Source of the DNA: Orychophragmus violaceus
Taxonomy: Eukaryota > Streptophyta > Magnoliopsida > Brassicales > Brassicaceae
Direction of reading: 5' to 3'
DNA length: 64,000 bases
NCBI GenBank assembly: GCA_030180135.1
Contig: CM058234.1
Location: forward strand, 32,150,766-32,214,765
Shown one piece after another: positions 1 to 11,169 of this stretch. A model generated the notes under the pieces. It made no database searches. It saw only the letters and a list, made by a program, of their open reading frames with translations, and was not told the DNA's origin. Position 1 is the first letter of the stretch. Every line of letters starts with the position of its first letter. The position numbers and the translations under genes were made by a program.

Positions 1-641
1 AAATACCAGTATCTTTCTCAGGCCAAGTGACAAAGGACAAGAAGGATGCAAACGTGCAGCTGGAAATGGCCAGCTCGGTAAAACATGGAGAGGGTAAATC
101 AACCTCCTTCGGTTTTGACATGCAAACTGTTGGAAAGGAATTGGCTTACACTGTTCGAAGTGAAACGAGATTCAACAATTTCAGGAGAAACAAAGCTGCA
201 GCTGGTCTCTCTCTTACGCTCTTGGGTGATTCGGTGTCTGCGGGGCTGAAAGTCGAAGATAAGTTGATTGCCAATAAACGGTTCAGAATGGTTATGTCTG
301 GTGGAGCAATGACTAGCCGAGGAGATGTTGCTTATGGTGGTAGTTTAGAAGCTCAATTGAGAGATAAAGATTATCCACTTGGTCGGTTTTTGACTACTCT
401 TGGAATATCCGTGATGGATTGGCATGGTGATCTTGCTATCGGAGGGAATATACAGTCTCAGGTTCCCGTTGGACGTTACTCTAATTTAATCGCTCGTGCT
501 AATCTGAACAATAGAGGAGCAGGGCAAGTAAGTGTCCGTGTCAACAGCTCCGAGCAGCTCCAACTTGCTATGGTTGCGATTGTTCCTCTCTTCAAGAAGC
601 TACTTAGTTATTATTCTCAGCAAACGCAATATGGACAATGA
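1..641 (+). CDS. TOC132: TOC132-type chloroplast import receptor, C-terminal part (5' truncated by window)
   Basis: The frame is open from base 3 to the TGA at 639-641, giving 212 residues of the C-terminal membrane-anchor (M) domain of a TOC159-family preprotein receptor. The family acts in the outer chloroplast envelope; TOC132 and TOC120 favour housekeeping, non-photosynthetic preproteins. The acidic A domain and the GTPase domain would lie upstream, outside the window. Recognisable pieces are LRDKDYPLGRFLTTLG, VMDWHGDLAIGGNIQSQVP, ANLNNRGAGQVSVR and the end VPLFKKLLSYY. No intron or break is seen. TOC132 is preferred over TOC120 because the next host gene matches the neighbour of At2g16640. 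The family assignment is secure; the paralogue choice rests on synteny. Confidence 0.9.
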   Translation, partial: IPVSFSGQVTKDKKDANVQLEMASSVKHGEGKSTSFGFDMQTVGKELAYTVRSETRFNNFRRNKAAAGLSLTLLGDSVSAGLKVEDKLIANKRFRMVMSGGAMTSRGDVAYGGSLEAQLRDKDYPLGRFLTTLGISVMDWHGDLAIGGNIQSQVPVGRYSNLIARANLNNRGAGQVSVRVNSSEQLQLAMVAIVPLFKKLLSYYSQQTQYGQ

Positions 642-1003
642 TGAAGAACATTTAGGCCGATTTTCACTTCCATCACTTTGCAATGGAGTATTATTAGGAA
701 ATGATAGCAAAAAGAACACCCTAGAGCGAGTTGAAAAGGTACAAAACCTGATTCGTTATCTTTGATCTCATCTGATTTTACTGATTTCGATATTTGTATC
801 TGCTGCAAAACCTTCTTTATCGGTTGCTGATGTTGATGATTTGGTTTTTGAACAGGATCTGTGTCCGAGAAGCAAACACCAGTCGGTGGAGGAAAGCATG
901 TGTCTTGAAATAGCCAGAACATAACACGTTCCTTGTCTAATATATAGTCCATTGGTTGTTTTTCTTCTATTTCTAAAACCTTGTGATCACTGTTATGAAT
1001 AAA
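642..1003 (+). other. TOC132 3' UTR with possible intron and poly(A) signal
   Basis: This is the sequence after the stop codon. A plausible GT-AG intron runs 739-855: the donor is AAAG/GTACAA and the acceptor follows a T-rich stretch ending TTTTTGAACAG. A canonical AATAAA lies at 998-1003. The intron is an inference from splice-site appearance only. Confidence 0.45.
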
Positions 1004-1384
1004 GTCTATCTATTTTTGTTCATGTCCCCAGTATCACTTAACTTTTAGGACTCACATCGTTGACTAGCCAAGGACTCACATATATAGCCTAGGAGTTTGT
1101 ATTAATATTGTCTAAATTCAAGTTCTAGTCCCACATTTCCTAAATCGTTAGGCTTTGTAGCATAAATGCAAGAATTTGTTGTGTTTGTCTAGGGGTGGGC
1201 GTTTAGGTCGGGTTTTCGGTACCATGCTCATAAGCTTTCTGAGATATTTTAATTTTTTGGGTCGGATTCTGTTTGTTTTTTTTCTTCAGATTTGGTTCGG
1301 ATCGGACTTAATACTATCCAAAAATATTTGAAATATTTCAAAAGTATATGCATTACTCAAAAAATCTGGAAAAACTATAAAAAT
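1004..1384. other. Intergenic, with relic of a GGGTGGGCG-type repeat
   Basis: No gene is seen. From about 1190 the text TAGGGGTGGGCG is followed by GGTCGG/GGTTCGGATCGG phrases and AT-rich DNA. This resembles termini of short non-autonomous DNA transposons, possibly hAT-like, in Brassicaceae. Related AT-rich sequence continues at 29354-29460 on the other side of element A, so A appears to have landed inside this relic. The class is uncertain. Confidence 0.3.
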
Positions 1385-1536
1385 TGTTATAAATTATTTA
1401 TGAAATTTGTATAAGATATATATATGTTTATATATCTTAAAAGAGAATATAATTTTAAGAAAGAGTGAGAATATAATCTTAAGAGAAAGAGAGAGAAGTG
1501 ATTTTATTAATATTGGAGTGAGTTTTACAACGAGGG

Positions 1537-1704
1537 AAGTCAACTTAATTCCTTGATCATTCATCGATAGTTTACATGGCCATATAAAGCCTTTCTAGTT
1601 ACACAAAACCAGGAGACTTCCACGATATGTGGACTGTTACAAACAAAGTAAATATTAACATAATTAATTTGAAAAGTTGTTCCGAAGATCTTTGACTTCT
1701 ATCA
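1537..1704 (-). repeat. Element B 3' LTR (left)
   Basis: Matches 5856-6023. On - it begins TGATAGAAGTC, and its first three bases TGA are also the stop codon of the pol frame. Its outer end is five bases shorter than expected. Confidence 0.85.
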
Positions 1705-4700
1705 CCCTCCCACAGTCTCATCGTCGCAACGTCGAACGGTGAGGCTGGATCTGAATTCATTATGCAAGGAGGATGGTAATCCTTTGGTAAAGATATCTGC
1801 ATATTGCAGAGATGTAGGAACATGAAGTACTTTAACTTCACCAATGGCTACCTTGTCACGAACGAAGTGGATATCCAGCTCACTGTGTTTAGTCCGTTGA
1901 TGCTTTACTGGGTTTGTAGACATGTAAACTGAGCTTATGTTGTCGCAGTAGACAACCGAGGCAGACGAGATTGGTCTGTGAAGTTCTACCATTAAGTTTC
2001 TTATCCAAGTTAGCTCAGCAACAGTGTTAGCCACGCCCTTATACTCAGCTTCTGAGCTAGATCGTGACGGTGTAGGCTGTCTTTTGGCTGACCAAGAGAC
2101 AATATTCGGGCCCAGAAAAACACAATATCCTGATGTCGAGCGGCGAGTATCCGGGCATCCTGCCCAATCCGCGTTAGAGTATGCGGTAAGACAGTCAATT
2201 GGTCCTTTCGTGAGCTGAATACCATAGCTTAGCGAGCCCTTTAAGTACCTGAGAATGCGCTTCAGTGCTTGGAGATGTGGCTCACGCGGACTGTGCATGT
2301 ACAAGCAAACTTGATGTACATCATAAGAGATATATGGGCGTGTCAAAGTTAAGTATTGTAGTGCGCCAGCCATACTCATGTAGAATGTAGGATTTGCGAT
2401 TGGGTCCCCATCATGAATAGATAGCTTCGCTTTCAGGTCAACTGGGGTCGCTAATGGCTTGCAGTCCTGCATTCCAGCTCGTTCAATTATGTCTGCAGCA
2501 TAACCCGACTGACTCAGAAATAAGCCCTTAGAGTTGAAAGCAGCTTTGATTCCCAAAAAATGTCGCAGAATTCCCAAGTCTGACATAGGAAACTCTGATT
2601 TCAGCTTCGTAATGACTCGCTGAAGCAGGGACGATGAGGATGCAGTTAATATTATATCGTCCACGTACAACAGTAAATATGCACAATCATTTCCTTTCCT
2701 AAAAATAAACAAAGAGCAATCTGCTTTGCTTTGAACAAAGCCCATTAGTTTCAGGTACGAAGTGAAACGAGAATTCCATGCCCTCGGAGCCTGTTTCAAA
2801 CAGTAAATAGCCTTATTGAGTCTGCAAACATGTTTGGGAAAGCGTTTGTCAACAAGACCAGGAGGTTGATGCATATAAACAGTCTCCTTAAGATCACCTT
2901 GCAAAAAGGCGTTTTTCACATCAAGCAGGTGTATTGGCCAGTCGAGAGCAACATAAATACTCAGAACCGTACGAATCGTAGCCGGTTTCACCACAGGACT
3001 AAAGGTTTCTGTGAAGTCAACACCTTCCTCCTGTGATTTTCCATTAGCCACCAGCCTTGCTTTATGGCGATTTAGGACACCATCAGCATCATATTTATGT
3101 TTAAAAAGCCACATTGAACGAACAACATTAGAGTTAGGTGGACGAGGTACAAGATCCCAAGTTTTTGTCTTAAGCATAGCACCTAGTTCGTCCATCATCG
3201 CTGGTTTCCAGTTCTGATCAGAAAGAGCAGAGAGATGGCTTTTTGGTAATGGAGATTTTGTAGTTGCAACAAGAGAGATGATCTTTTTTGGTTTGACTAT
3301 GCCCGATTGCGATCGAGTTTTGATCGATGTCGGAGCACGGAACATGGGATCGGCTCGAGTGTTTCTGGTGTGGGCACGATGCTCAGTAGCAGTAGCTGGA
3401 GCAGGAGCAGGAGGGAAAGGGCTTTCTAGTATGTCACGGAAAAGAGATGAAGTAGCATCCGATTGATCAAGAAAGGAGTATGTGTTTTCTGGATTGTGTT
3501 TTTCTGCTGCTGGAAATTTATCCTCGTCAAAGAACACATGTCGAGAGATAATGATCTTTTTGCTCTTTAAATCCATACACCTATAACCTTTGTGTTGGGA
3601 AGGATAGCGAAGAAAAAGGCATGGTGTTGATCTAGGTGAAAGTTTAGGAAGATTGGAGTGATTGATATTGGGAAAACACAAGCAACCGAAGACGCGTAAG
3701 TGATCGTATCTCGGTCGTTTGTTGAACAACAAAGTGAATGGGATTTGATTGTTAATGGCTTTGGAAGGAGTTATATTGAGCACATGAACAGCAACGTGTA
3801 GAGCTTCAACCCAAAAACATGGAGCTAATCGTGCCTGAAATAAAAGAGCTCGAATTGCATTATTGATAGTTCAGATCATCCTCTCAGATTTCCCATTCTG
3901 CTGAGAGGTATGAGGACAAGAAAACCGAGCATCAATACCATGAGTAGCGAAATGACGCTGAAATTCATCGTTGTTGAATTCATCGCCATTGTCACTTTGG
4001 AAGCTTTTTATTTTGGCTTGGAACTGTGTTTCAATCGATGCCGAGAAGTGCAAAAATTTCGAGAAGACCTCACTCTTCCGGCGAAGAGGATAAGCCCATA
4101 GGTGATGTGTGAAGTGGTCGAGAAACAGAACATAAAAGCGTATACCGCTCATACTTGGAACAGGCGACGTCCACACATCGGAATGGATTAAATCAAAGGC
4201 TTTTTCAACTTTTGTTTCAGAAACAAAAAATGGAAGTTTTATTGATTTTCCAAGAAGAAAAGGTTCACAAGAGATAGGGACAATGGACTTATTACATAAT
4301 GAAGGATTTGAAGAAAAAATTGAACGAAGAGTAGTGTTATTTGTGTGGCCAAGTCTCTTGTGCCAAAGATGTGGAGTGGCAGCGAGAAGAGCAGATGGAG
4401 AGCCCGATGATTTATTGAATGAAGCTGGAAGAGAGTAGAGATCACCGGAGCTATTACAGCGGAGTAGAACTTTCTGGCTTGGAAGATCCTTCACACAAAA
4501 ACCAAATGGATAAAATTCCACAGAACACCAGTTATCAGTCGTGAATTTACGAACTGATATTAAGTTTTTGACAATGTTTGGTGTCACAAGAACATCATTC
4601 AAAAGGAAGGGACGAGTTTTAGAAGGAATAGATGTTGAACCAACAGAAAGAGCAGGAATGGACGAACCGTTACCGACGATGACGGACTGAGAGGTGTTAC

Positions 4701-5732
4701 GATTAAGATTAAATTTGAGATTACCTGCATCGGGAGTGAGGTGAACCGAGGCTCCAGAGTCCATATACCAATCCATGGCAGATTGATCAGCGATCGTGTC
4801 CGTCGTGTATGCCTGATGCGTCGCAGGAAACTCGATCATATTGGCCTGATGATGATGCGCTGGACGAGATACCAAAGCCTGAGACCAAACAGGGTATTGT
4901 TGTGGCCAGTATGGAGGAGGCATATTCCAGTAAGGTGGAGCAGGCCAGTTGTTGCGGTAATGGTTGTTGTAGGAGTTGCGTCCACCGCGACCTCGATTGT
5001 TAGAACTTCTGTTACCACGGTAGTTGTTATTCGATCGAGAGCGATCCTGATTTCCACGTTGCTGTGTTTCTGCTGTGAGCGCCGTTGACGAGGACGCAGT
5101 GGCAGTATGACTTGCACTGGAGCGATTGGACTTCTTCAGTCTTGTCTCTTCCCATTCAAGCATTGATTTTGCAGCATCAAAGCTCGGAAAAAGTTCTTTG
5201 TGCTTTATCACGTTGATGATATTGTCGTACTTCTCGTTTAGACCATTGATTAGGTACATCACGAGTGTACGCTCAGTCACCGGCACATCCACATTAGAGA
5301 GTAAGTCAGCCGTTTCTTTCATCTTCTGGCTGTACTCCTGAATGGACAGATCTCCGATCTCCATGGTTCGTAAATCGTTGTCGAGTTGGATGGCTCGTGC
5401 CTTTTTGTTTTTTCGAAATTTGTTTTCAACTCGCAGCCAAATATCCCGAGCTGTTCCACCAGTTTGAAACGATGAGCGAAAAGAGGCTGGGCCATCGTAC
5501 CGTAAAGCCATAGCTTCACCAGTCCATCTCGCTTCTTCCATGGTTCGTCATTAGCACCGTTTGGGACAATGGTGCCATCAAGATGTCCTGCGACATCGGA
5601 CGCCATACAGTGCGTGAGCAATAGCTCTCTCCACGCATCATAATTGTGATCGTTGAGATCAAGGATCACGAGAATGTGATGTTTGATGTTTGTCACACCA
5701 AAACACCTTTCAGAATTGTTTGCATCGGCCAT
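1702..5732 (-). pseudogene. Element B gag-pol polyprotein (one frameshift, one stop)
   Basis: Start ATG at 5730-5732 (MADANNSERCFGV). Order on -: copia gag; a Ser/Asn/Arg/Gly-rich basic tract with no clear zinc knuckle; protease (DWYMDSGASVHLT, near 4770); GAG-pre-integrase (HLWHKRLGHTNN, near 4355); integrase core (HSDVWTSPVPSM, then QSDNGDEF); RT (DVKNAFLQGDL; YVDD at 2656-2667, LLLYVDDIIL); RNase H (AYSNADWAGC, SSSEAEYKG, KHSELDIHFVRDKV). Breaks are a one-base loss in the A-run at 5479-5482 in gag and a TGA at 3871-3873 inside integrase. Otherwise the frame is open to the stop at 1702-1704, which is made by LTR bases. Proposed role: capsid, protease, integrase and reverse transcriptase of B; inactive here. 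Confidence 0.9.
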
Positions 5733-5852
5733 TTGCTTACAAACAGATGAAGAAAAACGAAAAGGATACGAAGTAGAGAGAGAAGAAAATGAAAGAAAAT
5801 GAAACAAGGTTGGAGGAAGAGTTGTGGATCAGACGCAAGAGCTCTGATACCA

Positions 5853-6023
5853 TGAAAGTCAACTTAATTCCTTGATCATTCATCGATAGTTTACATGGCC
5901 ATATAAAGCCTTTCTAGTTACACAAAATCAGGAGACTTCCACGATATGTGGACTATTACAAACAGAGTAAATATTAACATAATTAATTTGAAAAGTTGTT
6001 CCGAAGATCTTTGACTTCTATCA
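5853..6023 (-). repeat. Element B 5' LTR (right)
   Basis: This 171-bp LTR runs TGAAAGTC...TCTATCA on +, with the tRNA-Met-type primer site directly inside at 5841-5852. Confidence 0.9.
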
Positions 6024-6154
6024 GGGAATTCATATATAAAATAATAGCAAAATATTGTGATGGTAGTAAGATTTGGTGAAAACAGATTGGAGAGAGTTTG
6101 TAAATAGAGTGGAGAAAGTTGTTGATTGAATGTATAATTATCCATAATTAAACA

Positions 6155-6287
6155 CTCCCCTTAATTATTTATTTTAAATTATGTACTGCCTCGTTAAAAA
6201 TCTTATCATGGAAAGACCCAATTGGATAAAAACCATGAAAGGGAAAAGAGTACAATAACATAATCTCCCCCTGAAAATGATAGGTCT
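6155..6287 (-). other. Element A 3' untranslated end with polypurine tract
   Basis: Short non-coding stretch between the RNase H remnant and the interrupted 3' LTR. It carries the AAGGGGAG tract next to the LTR. Confidence 0.5.
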
Positions 6288-7829
6288 TTATAAATCATGT
6301 AGATGACGCATTTCGATATTCTTAATATGTTTTTTGAACGTTGAGGTTGGAAGCGCCTTTGTGAAGAGGTCTGTTGCATTGTCACATGAACGGACGTACT
6401 TGATGTTGAATTCTTGATTTTTCACGAGTTCTTGAATATATGAGAAATATCTTGGAGGGATATGCTTTGTTCGGTCACTCTTGATGTATCCTTCCTTTAG
6501 TTGGGTGACACATGCATAATTATCTTCGAATAAAATTGTTGGTTCTTTCTTTGTAACTATTCCTCTTGATTTTTGAATGTGATGAGTTATAGATCTCAGC
6601 CATACACATTCTCTACATGCTTCTGAATCGCAATAGTTTCTGCGTGATTTGATGAAGTTGCAACCAAGGTCTGTTTTTGGGAACGCCAAGAGATTTCAGT
6701 TCCGCCAACTGTGAAAACATATCCAGTTTGCGATCGAGTTTTATGAGGATCTGATAAGTATCTTGCATCTGCAAAACCAACAAGACCAACCTCGGATTTT
6801 CTTCGATAAAATAAACCTAAATCAATCGTACCTTGGAGGTAACAGAAGATATGTTTTATTCCGTCCAATGTCTACGAGTGGGAGATGAGCTGTGTTGCGA
6901 GTAAATTAGTGGCAAACGATATACCTGGTCGAGTACAATTTGGAAGGTACATGAGCCCACCAATAGCACTCATATAAGGTACGTCAAGACCTAATATATC
7001 TACGTCATTTTTGCAAGGTCTAAATGGATTCTTATCAACGTCAAGTGATGTATTTATCATTGGAGTACTCAAAGGATTCGCTTTATCCATATAAAAAATT
7101 TTAAGAGCTTTTTGGTATAATTTGATTGATGTACAAATATTCAATCTTGGAGGTGCTCTATCTGTAGTCCAAGACAAAGTTTTGTCTCTTCGAGATCTTT
7201 CATTTCGAACTCTTTTTCATATGATTTTGTGCATCATTAATTTCATTTTGAGTTCCAATCATGTTTAGGTCATCAACATATACAACAATGATTACAAATC
7301 CCGACGAGGATTTCTTGATAAACACTCAAGGGCATATCGCATTATTGATGTAACCTTTATTCAACAAGTATTCACTTAAGCGATTACACCACACATGTCC
7401 GGATTGTTTCAATCCATAAAGAGATCGTTGTAATTTGAGCGAACATATTTCTTTAGATTTGGAATTTAATGTTTCAGGAATTTTCATCCCTTCTGGAATT
7501 TTCATGTATATATTATTATCAAGTGATCCATATAAATATGCTGTCAAAACATCCATGAGGTACATTTCAAGATTTTTAGATGCCGTTAGGCTCATTAAGT
7601 ACCTGAATGTGATTGCATCCATAACCGAAGAATATTTTTCTTCGTAATCAATTCCCGATCTTTGAGAAAATCCTTGAGCAACTAGTCGTGCTTTATATCT
7701 TGTGATTTCATTTTTCTCATTTCTCTTTCTCACAAATACCCACTTGTATCCAACTGGTTTTACACCTTTAGGAGTTGTGACAATGGGTCCAAAGACATTT
7801 CCTTTATTGAGGAAGAGTAATTCAATTTG
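6288..7829 (-). pseudogene. Element A reverse transcriptase and RNase H (broken)
   Basis: From 7829 down the frame reads NKGNVFGPIVTTPKGVKPVGYKWVFVRKR, then ARLVAQGFSQRSGIDY, AYLYGSLDNNIYMKIPEGM and SLYGLKQSGHVWCNRL, all RT motifs. The YVDD catalytic box is at 7269-7280 in a shifted frame. RNase H and the copia C-terminus follow at 6596-7177 (GGLMYLPNCTRPGISFA, DARYLSDPHKTRSQTGY) and 6288-6689 (ADLFTKALPTSTF near KHI). Several shifts and stops separate the pieces. Confidence 0.8.
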
Positions 7830-7834
7830 TATGG

Positions 7835-8815
7835 AGAAGGCCATAACCAAGTCAGAATAGCCACTGTCCAAGCTACACTCCAAGCTGCTCAACAAAACCT
7901 ATTGGATTCATTTATTGAAAGAACCAGAACCAAGCAATTCGGAGCTTTGCAACATCAACAATGGAGACCAGGAGAATTCATTAGACCATCTGAAGCTTCA
8001 GCAAACAACATTCCATGCACCAGCAAGCTAAGGATCAACCAAGTTCATTATGTCCACAACTTGCCATATTCGGAAGCATTCACACTTGGAAGATCAATTC
8101 AACACCAAACCTTCACCTATCAAAAGTGCAACATTCTCTGTTCATTTTCATCAAGTCTAGACGCCTTAAGCTGTTCCAGACTTCACCAGAACACACGCAA
8201 TCATCCGGAGCCCCACTTGCCCTTTTTGGAGTCAAAGAAGAGTAAACCCCAACGGCTCTATTTTGGTCATCTTTCACACATTATCCAGTCATATACAATG
8301 CACCTAGACGTTCCCAAACATCACTCCTTCCTGCCAAAGTTGTCAAGATTCAAACACCAACAGATTTCCATATTTGGAAGAGATCCCTTCAAATCAGCCT
8401 AACGGCTCCTTTCCTTTCATTTTATGATCTTTTCCTTTGTTTACTTCATATGAACGTTGTAAGCTCAGCCTATATAAGCCGATAGCATGTCTTTTGTAAA
8501 ATTCACCTTTCAATCAATAAAAATCCAGAGAAATTGTTTTTTTTCTTTCAAAGAGAGTGTCTTTGAGATTGTTCTTGTTCTTTAGGATTCAAATTGAGTG
8601 ATTCATTTGATTCTATTGAATTCCCAGATTAGTTTGTTTGAGTGATTCAAAGAAACTACTTCTGTCAAGGATTGAGAGAGTCAATAAACCCATTGAGCAA
8701 GTGAGTTGTTCACCAACACATCCATCTTGCACATCCATTCAATTTTGAGCAAGTGAGAGAGTTTCAAAGCCAGCACCTGTTCTTCCATCTAGTCTCTGAT
8801 TCTGAGGTTGTATCA
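7835..8815 (+). repeat. Element D1 5' LTR
   Basis: From about 8050 to 8815 it is recognisably similar, in inverted orientation, to the D2 LTR, including the ends near TTCACC and TGTATCA. TATATAA at 8471-8477 and AATAAAA at about 8516-8522 would fit an LTR promoter and poly(A) signal. The 5' 200 bases are not clearly alike. Confidence 0.6.
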
Positions 8816-8820
8816 TCTGG

Positions 8821-9972
8821 AAAAGAGGAGAAGATCATGAAGGAGAACCATGGTACGAAGACCATGTGGATTCTGATCTGGAAGTGGAACCAGAGGATGA
8901 AGGAATTGATCTAGAACCACCAAATTACTCCTATGATACCACCATTCAACAACCATGGTACCAAGAGGAAGCTGAACATAACCAAACTGAAACAGATTTT
9001 GAAGACAAACATGAAGAAGAACATGATCCTGAATATGGAGAAGAAGAGATGCACTCATGGAACGAAGGATTCCAAACCAGAAGCTACCATGAAGAAAATC
9101 CTTACTATGAAGAATCCATCAATGGTGAATGTTCCGAAATAATTTATGGAGGACAAAGTCATCACCAAGGCTGTGGAGAAGGAGAAACTGATTCCCACAT
9201 CAGTGTAAGGGAGGCCGACAGTGACATAGGAGAAGAATCCATAGCAGAAGAATGGCAAGAAGGAGAAGAGTTTGAGCTTCAATACCAAGATTCTGAAAAT
9301 CATCAATCCACAGAAGATCAACACCAAGGCTGTGAGACAATGAGTGAACTTGAAGATGGGGATCATCAAGAACAGCTATACAACATCTGCTTTTCCGGTC
9401 GTGTGCAAGGACCAGAGGCATACTTAAGATGGGAGAGAGATATGGAAGAGTATTTCCAAAGCCATCAAATCCCAAAGGAGGAGCAGACAACCATTGCTGA
9501 GGAAACCTTAATCGAAAAAGCCATTCAGATTTGGGATTCAGAAGCTAACATCCGATATGAATGTGGAATACAAGATGCCTCTTGGGAAGAGATGAAGCAA
9601 GTCTTGCATCAGGAGTTTGTTGAAGAAGCAGAGGATCATCAGTACTATCCAAGTGCTTATGCTATCCTTGAACCAAGAATATGGATCATGGCAACACCTC
9701 CAAGGAAGAGTCCATGTTCTAAACAAAGGAAGAAGATTTCCAGCAATCAACTAAAGATAGCCAAAAATGAATCAATGGCGCCAAACCAGCAGAGAAAACG
9801 AGTTGCCAAGTCCAAGAAGTCACACCTAACCACTCATAAGAAGCAGGAGCAGAGCAAAGGAGGACCACAGATTGAAGAGGAAGCCATTGGAGAAAGGTCC
9901 AGCCTCTTGCACATTCAACCAGAAAACCCAGGCCCATGTAAATCTATTAACTCTACTAAATTTAAAAAAATA
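8821..9972 (+). pseudogene. Element D1 gag, truncated at both ends
   Basis: The frame is open from the deletion junction at 8821 to the D2 insertion, with no ATG at its 5' end. It is extremely acidic (Glu/Asp/Gln/His) over the first ~170 codons. Then come YNICFSGRVQGPEAYLRWERDMEEYF and TIAEETLIEKAIQIW, a retrotransposon capsid-like helix region conserved with D2, followed by a Lys-rich tail. The insertion falls just before the place where D2 has its zinc knuckle. It is assigned to gag by homology with D2 inside the window, not by a database match. Confidence 0.65.
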
Positions 9973-11169
9973 TGATACAACCCCAAAAGTGAGACTAGAT
10001 GGATATGTTGATGGAGAACAGAACACTGGCTTCAAAGCTCTCTTGATCTGCTCGAAATGGATGGAATGGAAGGTTGGTGAACAACTCACTTGCTCAATGG
10101 GTTGACTGACTCTCTCAATCGATGGCGGAAGTAGTTTCTTTGAATCACACAAAAAAAACTATCCTGGAAACTCAGAAGAATCCAATGAATCACTCAAATG
10201 GATGCTAATGAACAAGAACAACTCAAGACACTCTTGAAAAAAACGAATTTCTGTATTTTATTAGATTGAAAGGTGGTTTACAAAGAGAACGAGATTGAGT
10301 ACACTGCTAATAATCTGTTATGAAGAAAGAAATCGCAGGAATTAAATAAAACTAGCCGTTGGAAACTTTATGGCAAAATAAACCGAAATTGGTAAGTTGT
10401 GATGATGCTTAAGTCTTGATAGCTTTGGATTGAACCCATGGTGCATAAGGACGTCCAGATTCATATTTTTGATAATCAAAATGCAGAATCTTGGACAAAA
10501 GAGCCGTTGGTCACTTAAAGCTCCCAATGTGAATGCATCCACCATATATATGATAAGTTTAAGAACAATAAGATTTGCTTGATCCTCTGGTTGCTAGTGT
10601 ATATAAAGATGATATTTGACTCTCCTGTATAGTTATATGTGTCTCCTGAATGCTTATATGTCTCTCCTGGTCGCCATATATGGGTTCGAAGTGTACTGAA
10701 TTCGTGAGCTTCCAAATAAGGCAAGCCGAGCATCATCTGCTTTAAAAGTTGAATAACTTCGACATCCGGAATGGGATTATCTTGATTCCAACTCTTCTGG
10801 ATTCCATGATGAATCAAGATTCCAGAACAATTCACTTTGTTGATTGATTCATCTTGGTTGAGTGGCAGTGATTCAGTTTGTGGTCGTATGTATCCTTTGG
10901 GTCCATGGGAAATATTCTGAGTTGTAACTTGAATATCTTCCTTATGTGGAAAGCTATTGAACCGATCCCACATTGTGATGACTCTTTGATGAGTTACAGT
11001 TCTGAAAAAGGTGGATTTGTAGCTTAACTTCTCCTGGTTAGGTATATATGCTCCATGATATGCACATATTTCTCTGGTGCATTCAAGCTGCTTTTCTCCA
11101 AAGGTCTTGGCTGGTTGATTTATGTCATCTCCATGATATTTGGTTGATGATGACTTGATGTCCTCATCA
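9973..11169 (-). repeat. Element D2 3' LTR (left)
   Basis: 1197 bp, TGATACAACC...CCTCATCA on +. It lacks an 18-base segment, present in the other LTR, that contains the TATATAA box. The C-terminal two thirds of the unknown 10515-11897 frame lies inside it. Confidence 0.85.

Larger units (their letters stand above)
1537..6023 (-). mobile_element. Element B: Ty1/Copia retrotransposon with short LTRs, almost intact
   Basis: The LTRs are 168 bp (left) and 171 bp (right), differing at three bases I can see (about 1.8%). The target duplication GGGAA lies at 1534-1538 and 6024-6028. The left LTR lacks its outermost bases (TGA plus two), so its start blends with the duplication. The primer site GCTCTGATACCA at 5841-5852 is the complement of the usual initiator-tRNA-Met site and abuts the LTR. 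The inner gag-pol frame runs 5732 to 1702 on - with one frameshift and one nonsense codon. Short LTRs and compact length suggest the Ale/Retrofit group, but that is not tested. Confidence 0.9.
1385..6154 (-). repeat. Element A 3' LTR (left), interrupted by element B
   Basis: Bases 1385-1536 and 6024-6154 together match the 287-bp right LTR at 29067-29353. The split is filled by copia B. The purine-rich tract reading AAGGGGAG on - abuts the LTR at 6155-6163 and is the likely polypurine tract. Confidence 0.8.
7835..9972 (+). mobile_element. Element D1: truncated gag-only LTR element (5' LTR and part of gag)
   Basis: A + strand relic of the same broad family as D2. Its LTR ends TGTATCA at 8815, followed by TC and the TGG of the tRNA-Met primer site. 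There the sequence jumps into the middle of gag, so the rest of the primer site, the leader and the gag start are deleted. Element D2 cuts gag at 9972/9973. No D1 3' half is present after D2, so the right part was lost. The left edge is placed at 7835 from the break in A's reading frame; the usual TG is not visible there. Confidence 0.65.
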
